Source: Ceratotherium simum simum
Lineage: Eukaryota; Chordata; Mammalia; Perissodactyla; Rhinocerotidae
Length of the DNA: 64,000 bases
Direction: 5' to 3'
Assembly (NCBI RefSeq): GCF_000283155.1
Contig: NW_004454179.1
Coordinates: forward strand, 1,325,210-1,389,209
In this document: positions 10,885 through 21,700 of the stretch, in pieces
Layout: every line of letters starts with the position of its first letter
Numbering within the stretch: the stretch's first letter is position 1
Translations under genes and position numbers: made by a program
The notes under the pieces: generated by a model
What the model saw: only the letters and a program-made list of their open reading frames with translations
Databases searched by the model: none
Told to the model about the DNA's origin: nothing

Positions 10885-11903
10885 CAAGAATCCCCCAGTC
10901 TCTGTCAACACTCCCTTCTTCCCTTTGGTAGTTCATCAGCAACCACAGAAATAAGACCTTTGTATGATTTACTGTTGTCACTTGGAGCTAGAAATTAGTA
11001 GTCTATAAAAACGATTTTATAGTCAAACCATTAAAATAACAAAACCTAGTGAAGCATAAAAAAAAAGACTGCCAGCTTAATGAATTTAGATATACTACAA
11101 GAGAAAAACAGACTAGTTTATCCTTTGTTTTAAGTGATCAAACGACAGGTATAATTGAATAAGAAGATGTTTCAATATTTCAAGAGACTCTTTAAAATGT
11201 TTCTTATTCATTTAAAAACTCAGTGCTTTTTTGCTTACTTGATGTACATGGCTTATTATTTTTAATCTTACTACTCAAAAAGTGGTTATTTTTGAGGACT
11301 ATCTATATATGTTATATATGTATAAAGCACTTTTGACTGACTTCCACTCGAGCAATTTGATGGGTTAGCCTCCTCCATTCCCTCCGTAAAACTGTTGGCC
11401 GCTGCTGCTGAGCCCACTCACTGCAAGTCTGCCACTGCCTTGAGTGCCAGCTTGCCTCTGCCTTCACCCACTTGGATTCACCAGAAGTTTTAGGTGTGTG
11501 TTTATTCACAAGTCTGTTTATGCCATTGTATTTAGCATTGTAAAATCATGTAAGTTAATTAAAAATTATGAGAACTGATCAACTATGAGGGGCAAAAAAA
11601 GAATTCCCAGGAGAACTAAGTTGATGCTTTCAAAAGGTTGGAAAAAGATGACTCATTAAAAAGAACTGCTGTCAAAATAGGTGTGAGCAGGACAACTAAG
11701 ATTTGGGGGAGATCCAGGAAAAATTCTGCACTGGGATTGCTTCACTGGAGTCTTAAGTTCTCTTTCTTCTTTAAAGAGACTGGAACTCGAGAAAGACAAC
11801 TAGATCTCCCATCAGTGGATCCATTCTCCCAAGAACGGGCTTTGACCTTTCTTTAAAAGATTGGCACATGAGTATACATTTATATATTTTAAACTCAAAT
11901 AAA
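10885..11903 (+). other. RPP30: RPP30 3' UTR (extent inferred)
   Basis: AT-rich sequence follows the stop codon with no further exon-like signal. The first canonical AATAAA is at 11898-11903, followed by a GT-rich stretch. An earlier ATTAAA near 11030 and a later AATAAA near 12312 could also be used. The end point is therefore a guess without transcript data. Confidence 0.5.
11898..11903 (+). terminator. Candidate RPP30 poly(A) signal
   Basis: A canonical AATAAA is followed within about 30 nt by GT-rich and T-rich sequence (gggatgtatgtt, then a T run). This is the usual arrangement for cleavage and polyadenylation, about 1 kb after the stop. Confidence 0.45.
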
Positions 11904-12889
11904 ATGTTTAAGGGGATGTATGTTCAACTTTTTTTGATGCTCCACCTTAGTCTGCTTTTCAACTAACTGACTATGTATTAGCCCCAGTTGCATCAGGTAG
12001 TATATTGAGGACTTTCATGTTAGATTAGGAAGGTCGAGTTATTGCAGATGTGACTGTCTTCTTGAAAGACTCAAGAGAAGCAGCTGGGAAAAGATTAGAA
12101 ACACGGGGGCTTCTTAATTTACGCACATTTGTTATGTATTTGCAAGTGTGCCTGCTTTCTCTTTATGCATACGTGCTTACCCTGTTGTTCAGAAGAGGGG
12201 GGCACACTGGCTGGTCACCAGTGAAGAGCAGCAAGTGAGGTTCCTTCTCAGGTTCACTTTTGTTAGAACATGAACCACTGCTGGTTTAGTTGCCACAGGT
12301 GACAGGACCATTAATAAACGTTCAGCAGAGTGTTCAGTTATAAAATAAATACACAAAAGCCAATAGTTTTAATTAACAATAACTTGTCATGAAATATCAT
12401 TTTAAAAGCTGACCCTCTTTACAGACATAAATTACCAAGAAATGTATGTAGGACCTCTATGAAGAAAACTTAGATGAAGATAAGGGAGAAATTAAGACTG
12501 GAATACATGGAGGGAAACATTCTGTTTGCTTGGATGAGGAGACATTGCACATCCAGTTCTCCCCCAAATTAATCTATGAATTTAACAAAATCTAAAAATG
12601 TCTGTATATAATTTTGCTTGCTTATGTATGTGTTTGGTTTTTAGACTTGGTATTTTGAAAGAATAAGTTTGAGAATAGCTAGGAAATGTCATAGAAAAAC
12701 ACTGGGAGGGACTCGTACTGCTCAGTATTATAGAGTGCAACAGAACTCTAATAATTTGAACAGTATGTAATTGGAACAGAAATACATATAAATCAATGAA
12801 AGAGTTGGGAGTCCAGAAACTCTCTAGTTATCAGAAGAAATGATGGATTGTTCTGTAAGTGATGTTGGAACACCTGGTTCCGTATGTGA

Positions 12890-13145
12890 GAGGGGCAGTG
12901 CAGCCTACCAGTTAAGTGCAAAGACTGAAGACACGCTACCTGTGTTACAATCCCAACTGGCTAGTGCTTACTCCCTGTGATCTTGGGCAAATTACATAAC
13001 CACTCTGTGCCTCGCGTCCTTCATCTGTTCTCCCTACCTATGGCGTCATTGCAGGGGTTAAGTAGATTAATATTTGTAGAAGGCTCAGAGCAGGACCTGT
13101 CGTAGAGAATGTACCTACTGAGTATCAGCTACTGTTCTATCATTT
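12890..13145 (+). mobile_element. MIR SINE
   Basis: It contains the MIR core phrase 'tgatcttgggcaaattacat' followed by 'ctctgtgcctcgcgtccttc' and a tail with 'gtacctactgagtatcagct'. Sense orientation, nearly full length. Confidence 0.8.
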
Positions 13146-13189
13146 AGGAATAAAACAAGTCTAATCCCTATCAGATACACAGTACACAC

Positions 13190-13470
13190 TCATAGTAAGT
13201 TCAAGTGGATTAAATTTAAATTTAAAAAAACTTATAAAATATTAGAGAAAAATCTAGGTAAATTTTTTTAAAAAAATAAGCTTGGATTAGAAAAGACCTA
13301 AACCATGGTCATCAAAGTCAGAAAACTTTATTTAAGCTAGATCAAGTTGTCTCTATAAAAATCTTCTGTTAGAAAAGTACAAAGAACTAGGAAAATACAT
13401 TTACGAGGCATATTCCAGAGAGGTTTAGCATCCTTAGCTTTTAAGAAATTGTTTTAAAAAAACAAATACC
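13190..13470. mobile_element. Probable old L1 fragment
   Basis: A-rich text such as 'agagaaaaatctaggtaaat', 'ggattagaaaagacctaaac' and 'aaaagtacaaagaactagg' resembles a decayed L1 ORF2 segment. The boundaries are uncertain. Confidence 0.45.
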
Positions 13471-13471
13471 C

Positions 13472-13670
13472 GAGCCAGCCCTGATGGTCTAGTGGTTAAA
13501 GTTCAGTGGGCTCCACTTAAGTGGCCTGGGCTCGTTTCTTGGGTGTGGAATCGCACCATTCAACTGTCAGTAGCCATGCTGTGGTGGTGGCTCACATAGA
13601 AGAACTAGAAGGACTTACAACTAGAATATACAACTATGCACTGGGGTTTTGGGGAGAAAGAAAAAGAAGG
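13472..13670 (+). mobile_element. ERE-related SINE, diverged
   Basis: It starts 'gagccagccctgatggtcta' and ends 'ctggggttttggggagaaag'. It has the same plan as the other ERE copies but is more diverged, so it belongs to an older subfamily. Confidence 0.8.
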
Positions 13671-13808
13671 GGGCTGGCCCAGTGGCATGATTAAGTTCAG
13701 CGTGCTCTGCTTTGGTGGCCCACTTTTGTGGGTTCAGATCCTGGGTGTGGACCTTTGCCACTCATCAAGCCATGATGTGGTGGCAACCCACGTACAAAAA
13801 CAGATGTT
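13671..13808 (+). mobile_element. ERE-related SINE, truncated by the next copy
   Basis: The head 'gggggctggcccagtggcat' and body to 'ggcaacccacgtacaaaaac' are present. The copy is cut short where the next ERE begins at about 13809. Confidence 0.75.
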
Positions 13809-14224
13809 TGGGGCTGGCCCAGTGGCACAAGCCCTTAAGTGCATGTGCTCCGCTGCAGCTGCCCAGGGTTCGCTGGTTCGGATCGCAGGCACGCACCGAC
13901 GCACCACTTGTCAAGCCGTGCTGTGGTGGCGTCCCACATAAAGTGGAGGAAGATGGGCATGGATGTTAGCCCAGGGCCAGTCTTCCTCAGCAAAAAAAAA
14001 AAGAGGATTGGCAGATGTTAGCTCAGGGCTGATCTTCCTCACAAAAGAAAAAAAAAAACAGATGTTAGCTCAGGGCCAGACTTACTCAAGCAAAAAGAGG
14101 AGGATTGTCAACAGATGTCAGCTCAGGGCCAATCTTCCTCACCATAAAAAAAAAAAAAAGGAAAATTGACAACAGATGTTAGCTCAAAGTGAATCTTTCC
14201 CAGCAAAAAAAAGAAAAAAAAAAA
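13809..14224 (+). mobile_element. ERE SINE with five tail units
   Basis: After the head ('ggggctggcccagtggcac') and body come five copies of a tail unit of about 30 nt. They begin near 13961, 14015, 14060, 14118 and 14174, each reading approximately 'gatgttagctcagggcc' then 'cttcctcac' and an A-rich spacer. Other long copies in the window have two. Confidence 0.85.
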
Positions 14225-14629
14225 CACCCGGATTCCTTTTACTAGGCTGGTATACCCATCTCCCAGCTGCTTCACTAGCGGTTGCTCTTCACCATCTTCT
14301 GGAGGCTTGTCCTGGGCTGACAGAATCGCCTTACCTGGAGATGCCTGGGAAGTTTTACCCCGCCCCTCAAGGTCAGCCCATGGCCAATGCCTGATGCAGG
14401 GCAATACAGCCTGGCCTTCTGCCCTCTGTGGTGCGATTTATGCTTCTGAGCTCCACATGGGATTAGGCTGAAGAGAGACTTCTGAAACCACATCTTTGCC
14501 TCTTCTTCCCTGTCCTGTTCCCCTCATTCTCATATAGAGCACTCGCAATAAGTCACTTACACAAGAATCCCCATTTCAAGTGCTGCTTCCAGGGAACCTG
14601 ACTTGATAGAAAATTGGGCAAAGAAGGTT

Positions 14630-15060
14630 GACTCAGAAAAATACTCAGTAAACATGAAGATGCTGAACTGTTTTAGTAATCAAGGAAAAATAAAACATCT
14701 TTTGCTGATCAGGTTGAAAAGATAAAAGATTTATAAAATGAGTATTTTCATGATTGTGGGGAAAGGCAATAACATTGTGAAAGGGGTATAATTTGATACC
14801 AACCTTATAGATACTTCTGTAAATGTATTTCTTCAGAAATAACTGATTAGGTATAAAAGGTGCATGGGTAAGAATATTCGTTGCAAGTGTCTAAAATAAT
14901 GGGAAAATGGAAACAACCAAAATGCCCAATAATAATAGGGTTACATAAATGGTCCATTGTACGTTGAAACATAAGAATACCATTTATAAAGATGTCTAGA
15001 TTAAGTTGTTCACTTGAAAAAGTTATAAAACTAAATTTACAGTGCCCATATGTAATGTGC
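14630..15060 (+). mobile_element. Probable old L1 3' fragment
   Basis: The 'ggaaacaaccaaaatgccca' phrase near 14910 is typical of the end of L1 ORF2. The surrounding sequence is AT-rich and decayed. Confidence 0.5.
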
Positions 15061-15253
15061 ACGGAAATAATCAGAGTGCCATGAAATTAGGATTATTGGT
15101 GATGTTTGCTTTCTTCGTTATCATTTCTACAATTGGCTCAATACTTAATGAGTATGTATTACTTGTTCACTGGGAGAGGGAAAGTTTTTTCATTTGGGGG
15201 GTAAGACAGTATGATAGATGTGATGACATGGAGAAAAGATAAAGGACAGCGGG

Positions 15254-15562
15254 GTGCATGTACCTTTACAAATTGGTGTTTTCAAGTTCTTTGGATAAAC
15301 ACCCAGCAGTAGAATAGCTGGATCATATGGTAGTTCTATCCTTGATTTTTTGAGGAATCTCCATACTGTTTTCCATAGTGGCTGCACCAGTTTGCACTCC
15401 CACCAGCAGTGTATGAGAGTTCCTTTCTCTCCACATCCTGACATGATGTAATCTATGCAGAAATAGAAGTGTAATGATGTACACCTGAAATTTTTACAAT
15501 GTTATAAACAAATGTTACTGCAATAAACAAAAAATTTTAAAAATTAAAAAAAATTAAAAGAA
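15254..15562 (+). mobile_element. Short L1 insertion with 5' inversion, 13-bp TSD
   Basis: From 15254 to about 15440 the sequence is L1 ORF2 end in reverse orientation; its minus strand reads [19 protein letters not shown]. From about 15441 to 15562 it is L1 3' UTR in forward orientation, ending in an A-rich tail. AAAGGACAGCGGG is repeated exactly at 15241-15253 and 15563-15575. Confidence 0.87.
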
Positions 15563-15589
15563 AAAGGACAGCGGGAACACACTGGGGGG

Positions 15590-16330
15590 ACTAACACAGT
15601 CTAAGGGTCAAGGATGGCTTCCTGGATGGAATTCGGCGACCAGAAGGGGAGGGTAAGGAGAAATTATGCAGTGCAGTGGGTTGGGGTGGGAAGAAGAGCC
15701 TCCCAAGGAGCTGGCACACGCAGTATGTGAAAACAGAAAAACAAGTGCCTAGATTTTTTAAGAAACTGAAAATTTAGTGGAGTTGAAATTTAGAGTTTAG
15801 CTAGGAAAGTAGTGAGAAATAGATGAGACTAAAGAGGTAACGGTAGTCAGATTTTAAGGATTTTAGAAAACATTAAGGAGTTTTCATTTCATTCTGAGGG
15901 AAATGGGAAGCCATTGAAAAATTTAAAGAGGAGAAGGACTTGACCAGATTTGCATTTTAGAAAAATCACTCTGGCTGCAACTTGAAGAACAGACTGGAAG
16001 GAAGGAAGCAGGAGGCCGGGAGCCCAGCAAGGGCCATTTGAGTAATCCAGGGAGATGCCATGGTGATCTGAGTGGCCTAGGGAAGTGGCCCCTGGGATGG
16101 GAGGAGGTGGACAGATTACAGAGCAGTGTGCTTGGTGAGGAGACTTGGTGGTTGACTGCAAGAGAGAGAGGTGAGGGAAGAGGATGTTAAGAACAACTCC
16201 AGGAGTCTCTGTTGGCCAATGGAAGGTTCTCTTCACTGAGAAAATGCAAGAAAAGGGACAGGTTGTGGACAAAGAGCTGCCTCAGGTGAGAAGACAACTT
16301 AAAAAGTTGACCACCTGTGACAGAAACTTG
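15590..16330 (-). mobile_element. Antisense L2-like repeat
   Basis: Phrases such as 'gaaatgggaagccattgaaa', 'aaaaatcactctggctgc' and 'agtaatccagggagatg' match a common old repeat usually seen as antisense L2. It is homologous to the copy at 51,181-51,880. Confidence 0.6.
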
Positions 16331-17034
16331 AAAGTTTTACCTGAAGTGTTTTTATATTTTCCATTAGCAGAGGTGACTGAGTTGCCTTGTTCTAATGGGA
16401 CTTATTCCATGTTGTCTCTCCTGTCCTCTACCTGTGGACTAGTGCGAATCTTTATGTGGTGACACGAAAGTGTTTTAACCCCTTACTCTCTTCCCTCTAC
16501 CCTCCCAGCTCTCACAGGGAAGGGGACTTGAGGAAGACATCATAAAGGGAGAACTTGATCAGGTAGTAATACACCCAGGTTATGCCGTGGGAGACATCAG
16601 TACTAGCAAGAAAAATGTTGCCTGTGTTGTAGGTGCTTTCTTGGAAGAGAAGGAAGGACACTGAGCCTTAAGGATCTGACAGGTCAGAGCCAGGACCCTC
16701 AAGGGAGGGCAGAGGGGTGGCAAAAGGGGATTGGGAGAGAGAGAGATAACAGAGAGAATGAAGCTGCAAATGCCCCTAGGAGGTGAACTCTGGATTGTTA
16801 GGAGACTAGATAGAAAAAGTTCAAAAATATTTCAGACCATCCTCACAACTCCAGATGTATCCGTGACCAGTTAACTGGGAAACCTGGTTATATGGACTGT
16901 GACTATACGACCTCTCCAAGTGTTAGAGGCATCGTGAAGAGATTATGTGTATGATCCTATCTGGAGTGAGTATTGGGCTGGGGCGGGGTGGGCAGGAGGG
17001 GATACCAGTGCTAGTGGTTCACATTGGCCTTCAT

Positions 17035-17400
17035 ATATTTCCTAAAGTGCCAAACTCTTCCCATAACCTCGCCCCTTCCTGTGTTCTCTCTGCTGCCTGG
17101 AACACTGTGCTTGAATACCTCCAGTTTCTCCTTCAGACTCCCCTGAAAGGTCACCACCCCAAAGAAGTCTTTGTGGAAATCTCTGCCCCCATCAAATGAT
17201 GTAGCTCCACATCGTAGACTCTCACAGCGCTCTGTATTTTTTACGTCATTGTGCTTGCCACGGATTGTTACTCTATATTTATTCCTGTGATGACTTCTTT
17301 AATATTCCTCTTTTCCAGGAAGATGGGGCAGGGGACAATCTGGTTTTCTCATCACAGGTCTTAACACCTGGCCCAGCACCTGACAACAAAGTAGCTCCCC
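17035..17400 (+). mobile_element. L2 3' end fragment
   Basis: 'ctctctgctgcctggaacac', 'cctccagtttctccttcaga' and 'aacacctggcccagcacctg' follow the order of an L2 3' end in sense orientation. Confidence 0.65.
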
Positions 17401-17685
17401 TTGGAGGTCAAAAATCATTGACCAGGTGTGTTTTCTCGTGGCGGGGTGTGTGTGTGGGGGGGTGTCGTTGACACTGCCAGCCGGGGTCCACAGTAGTTGT
17501 GGAACCTCAGATTAGTCCAGCCCTGATGGGAACCTCTTAAGGAGCACTTGTATAACTTGCAGTAATCATTCTTCCCACCAGGGGTCTCTTTCTCCCCATC
17601 GTTGGGGCCAGAAGAACTCGCCCTCCTCTGTACCTTGTGCTGCCTTGATCTTGCCTTGCTGCTGGATGTGTGGTTGTGGCATCCA

Positions 17686-17825
17686 CCACCTCTGCATCAC
17701 CTGGGACCTCGTCAGAAATGCAGAATCTCAGGCCCCACGTGAGACAGGCAGTATCAGAATCTGCATTTTAACAAGATCCTCAGGTGATCTGTATACGCAT
17801 TAGATAGCAGTGCTGTTCTACAGGA
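17686..17825. mobile_element. MER5-type hAT-Charlie remnant
   Basis: 'gcatcacctgggacctcgtc', 'aaatgcagaatctcaggccc' and 'aacaagatcctcaggtgatc' match the palindromic plan of short hAT-Charlie non-autonomous elements such as MER5. Confidence 0.7.
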
Positions 17826-17942
17826 CATTCCTAACCTGGAATATTTGGAAGACAAGAAAAACCCCATCTAAATAGCCTTTTTCACAGGGTTGTTTCCTAT
17901 TACACTTACAGAAGTACTTAGAAAGAGATTTAGTTTGTTGCT

Positions 17943-17948
17943 TTTATT
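17943..17948 (-). terminator. ANKRD1: ANKRD1 poly(A) signal
   Basis: Plus-strand TTTATT, read as AATAAA in the transcript within 'attcataataaaagc'. It is the only canonical signal at a suitable distance after the AU-rich region. Confidence 0.7.
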
Positions 17949-18466
17949 ATGAATATAAAGTATACATACAACATAATGTACATTTACACATTTACAATTT
18001 GCAGTTACTTTCGTAGTCTTTGAGCAGATGCAGTTCTGCATGGCCCAGGTGCCTGCTCCTTCCACTGCGCCCCGCGCACATTCCTGACATTCTAGTCGCC
18101 TTGGTACAGTGCTTGACTTGGTAAGAAATACCAGGCCCAGGCTCGCTCTACTGTCTTCCCCACAGAATCACTCTCGTTCTACTGTTTCCTCCCCTGTCAC
18201 CACATGCCTTCCATTGCCTCAAACTTCAGCATTAAAAATTCAAGAGAAAAGAGGACTGCATAATCACCTTTGTCTTTTAAAAAAACACCTTAAAATACAT
18301 GAGCAAGGTGACGCGTAGGTAGGCACTGAGAGCATTGCTCATTAACATGGTTTAAGGATTGTCTACAAGAAGGCTCCAAAGTGTTATATACAAATTAAGT
18401 TTTCTCACCAAATGGATGATTATGAAGGAGCTGAATATCAGTGGTATCGAAGTAAATTTTTTTTAA

Positions 18467-18499
18467 AATAAATAAACAGGAATAAATAAAAATAAATAA
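18467..18499 (-). promoter_or_regulatory. ANKRD1: AU-rich element cluster in ANKRD1 3' UTR
   Basis: On the transcript strand TTATTTATT occurs three times (complements at 18467-18475, 18481-18489, 18491-18499). This nonamer is the classic mRNA-destabilising element bound by TTP, AUF1 and HuR family proteins. It starts about 187 nt after the stop codon. Confidence 0.75.
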
Positions 18500-18685
18500 A
18501 GTGAGTTTCAGTAAGAGAAATTTCAATACCTCTATCCCTGTGCTTTCACAAAACTTCATTAGGTGCAGCTTTACAACAGGCTGGTGAAGAGAAGCTGGAT
18601 TTCACAACTAGTTGCTCTTCTTTGGGGCGGTGCCTTCAAAATAGTGATGATGAGCAGCTGAGGAAAGAGTCTGTCGTCATTTCTC

Positions 18686-18796
18686 TTAAAACGTAGCTAT
18701 GCGAGAGGTTTTGTAGGAGTTCTCTTTGAGGCTGTCAAATATTGCTTTGGTTCCATTCTGCCAATGTAGCACCAGATCCATTGGGGTCTTCCCAGC
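18686..18796 (-). CDS. ANKRD1: ANKRD1 exon 9, ankyrin repeat 5 and C-terminus
   Basis: 111 nt including TAA, residues 284-319. [20 protein letters not shown] is a capping repeat, followed by [13 protein letters not shown]. The acceptor is tgattag. It is separated from exon 8 by the largest intron (2,763 nt), which holds an ERE SINE. Confidence 0.95.
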   Translation of the reverse strand, partial: AGKTPMDLVLHWQNGTKAIFDSLKENSYKTSRIATF

Positions 18797-21700
18797 CTAA
18801 TCAAAACAGATGAGGAAATTTGACTTCCATACGGGAGGCATCTCTAAATTCACAGCCTCTCTCTGTGTGTGTTTAATGAGGTAATGGATAGGTGGACGTT
18901 ATTGAAGTGTTGTATGCTTTCCATTAGGAGTGATCTGCAGTTTGTATTCAAACCAGTCCTTCACTGTTTCTCAGGGAACGCTTCTGGCATTTCAGATTAG
19001 CAATGCTTTTTTTCCTATGGAATTATTTCAGGTATTGGTAAAAATCCCTAGTCCCTGGACAGTGAATGGCAAGAGCACACCAAACATTTTGAAATTCACA
19101 ACATGCCTCCATATGTCTCCAGTATCCTGCAGAATGGGCGCAGGGTGGTAATCTTGGCCTCTTGGTCAAAAACCAGTTCCTATCGATTTGGAAGAAGATT
19201 CCTTGATTGATAAAAAACTGGTGATAAATGAGCTACTTCAACACCTTTGCTTAAGTACTCAGGTACTGCTCAATACTATTGCTGCTCCAGGGGGCAGATT
19301 TTTCACAACTGCTCAGAGGTTACATTGGACTCTCCCAGGAAATTTATTTTTCTTGGAAGTGATATCAAGGACATCTATGAATAAATTTTTAAGACCAAAA
19401 TTGTTTCCCTTATGCATAGGTCTCAAAATATTTACAAAAATTAAAACCATGTCACCTCTCAATTCTTGTCTTTAAATGTGAGAAGTACTTAAATTTTTCC
19501 ATTTCTATTCATTCAGAAGTCTCTTTTTAACCCAAAGATTGCAAACTGGCAGCTTTGAGATGCAAATCAGTCTAGAGACCTGTTTTGTTTGGGCCCAAAC
19601 AGAGCTTAGATTTTTTTTCTAAATTGGAATTAATTGGTGACAGTTGGAAATGAAGAGATTTCCCAACTGAATTTGTGATCTCTCTGAAAAAAATCAGAAG
19701 AGTTGGCAGCATGATACCCGTGGTTCCACAGAGCAGCAACGGACTGGGTTGGGGAAGAGCCACCACCTTCAAAAGTTATGTGTGCAGACTCCCGCAGCCA
19801 CCCATTTAAGTCATTTATGTGATCTGCCTGGCCCCTATGCATATCTGAGTTAGTGGCCCTGTAACCTTCATTTTAGAACTTCTCACCTCAGTAGTGTCTT
19901 CCTTGAGAAACACTTATGAGCAGACATGAAGACAGAGTTTTGGACAATGATAGAAGACTGTATCGAGTGGTGTTTCGAATTCCCTTCAACATGGTGTCCA
20001 ATAGCTTATTGGTCTTTTTTAGGAACATTGATCCATTGGGTCAATGACATTAATAGTTCCAGAACCCTTATGCCTGGATCTAACTGATAATTCAGAGCCA
20101 TGAGCCCTATTTGTATATTTTGGGCTATTCTTCCATAAATTCCTTCCACTCCTCTCTATTGAAACTTATCTCCTGGGCCGGCCCCGTGGCTTAGCGGTTA
20201 AGTGCGCGTGCTCCACTGCTGACGGCCCGGGTTCGGATCCCGGGCGCACACCGACGCACCGCTTCTCCGGCCACGCTGAGGCCGCATCCCACATACGGCA
20301 GCTAGAAGGATGTGCAGCTATGACATACAACTATCTACTGGGGCTTTGGGGGGGAAATAAATAAATAAAATTAAAAAAAAAAAAAGAAAGAAACTCATCT
20401 CCTGATTTTCTGGCTGCTTACACAGTGTCCCCAAATCTGTATGCTCTCCCTCTCTGCTGATAATGTCTCACTGCCTGAAAAAAAATTATCATATTTTCTG
20501 CAGCTTTGGAGAGTTCATTGAATCTACTCTTTTTCTGATAGTTTATTTAATTAGATCAGACCAGTCCCAATATCAAGGATGGGGGAACCCTACTGTTAAC
20601 GCTTTCCTACCCCAAGCAGTTGCTATTTGTTGCACTTATTCTTTGTTCCTGTCACCAAACCAGTATTCTTTTTTTTTTTTAGTGATAAAATATTTCTCTT
20701 AGTCTCATAGTAACACAATAAGGGGAAGAAATTATTCACATTACAAGATGACTAGGGTTTTCTTTTCCTTCTTTGTAAAGTGATTCTCCAAAAGCTTCTT
20801 TCAAGTTATTTCTTCAGTAATTTACACCCATTCCTCTGGGTGATATTTTTAAAGCTTATATTAGATGACGTGTGTCTGGGAATTGGGACCAAGAGGAAAA
20901 GTTGGTTACGTTCCCTGCTTACAGATGAAGCTAAATTAATATGTACTTGTAGAAAGGACTTATACAAGCATTTTCAGGGCCTAAATATAGGAAATTATTT
21001 TGAGGGATGTGCAGATAAACCAAAGTGGAGAATGAATGGAAATTATCTCAAGAATATAGGCAAAAAGTATGCTACCCTGGGAAGAAAGTGGCAGCGTGTC
21101 ATGCTGTTGTAAGGAGAGGAGGACTGATCTGGATTACTGGGACTAGGTATTGATTAATTTGAGTTCATTGGCCCTTGGCTGCATTGACCACTGTGGAATT
21201 TTAGACCACTTCAGGAATGGTGGGTGTCTTGCTCAGCCAGGGACGGCCAAGGCAGACTGCGCTTGTGTCTGTGAAGATGAGCAATTTGACCATCTTTTAT
21301 TTTCAAGACCAAATTTTAAAAAATTACTAGACATCATATTAGGCACTGAAGTCAAAGCAGTCACTATGGCTTCCGTCATCTCTGACCAGGTGACCCGAGT
21401 TCTTGCAAATTAGCAATGTCCTTATGGCACGAACAGGGGCATTTAAACCATCAGAAGACCGCTGAAATACTACCCCTGTAGGAATATTTTCAAGTTTGTA
21501 AGTCAGGCTTTTGTAAATTAGAAAGCCTGCGAGTGGGGCCCCGTGTTTGGAGCACTTACACAGTTCTTGATGTTGAGGTCAGCGCCATACATAATCAGGA
21601 GTCTGATCATCTTGTAACGATTCAGTCTCACAGCGTCATGCAGGGGGGTGTCTCCTTCCTAGAAAGGCAGAGTGAACAGGCTAAAGGTGGGCCTGAGGTC

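Larger units (their letters stand above)
11904..17920. other. Convergent intergenic spacer between RPP30 and ANKRD1
   Basis: About 6 kb separates the two inferred 3' ends. Named repeats are listed separately. Outside them (11904-12890, 16330-17035, 17400-17685) I see no gene or RNA. Confidence 0.6.
17925..18685 (-). other. ANKRD1: ANKRD1 3' UTR (end inferred)
   Basis: About 760 nt follow the stop codon on the minus strand before the AATAAA complement at 17943-17948. It contains an AU-rich element cluster at 18467-18499. The end is set at a typical cleavage distance and needs transcript support. Confidence 0.7.

Noticed and set aside
15190..15444. Frame with reverse-transcriptase-like C-terminal text
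   Set aside because: It is the inverted L1 ORF2 fragment, not a host gene.
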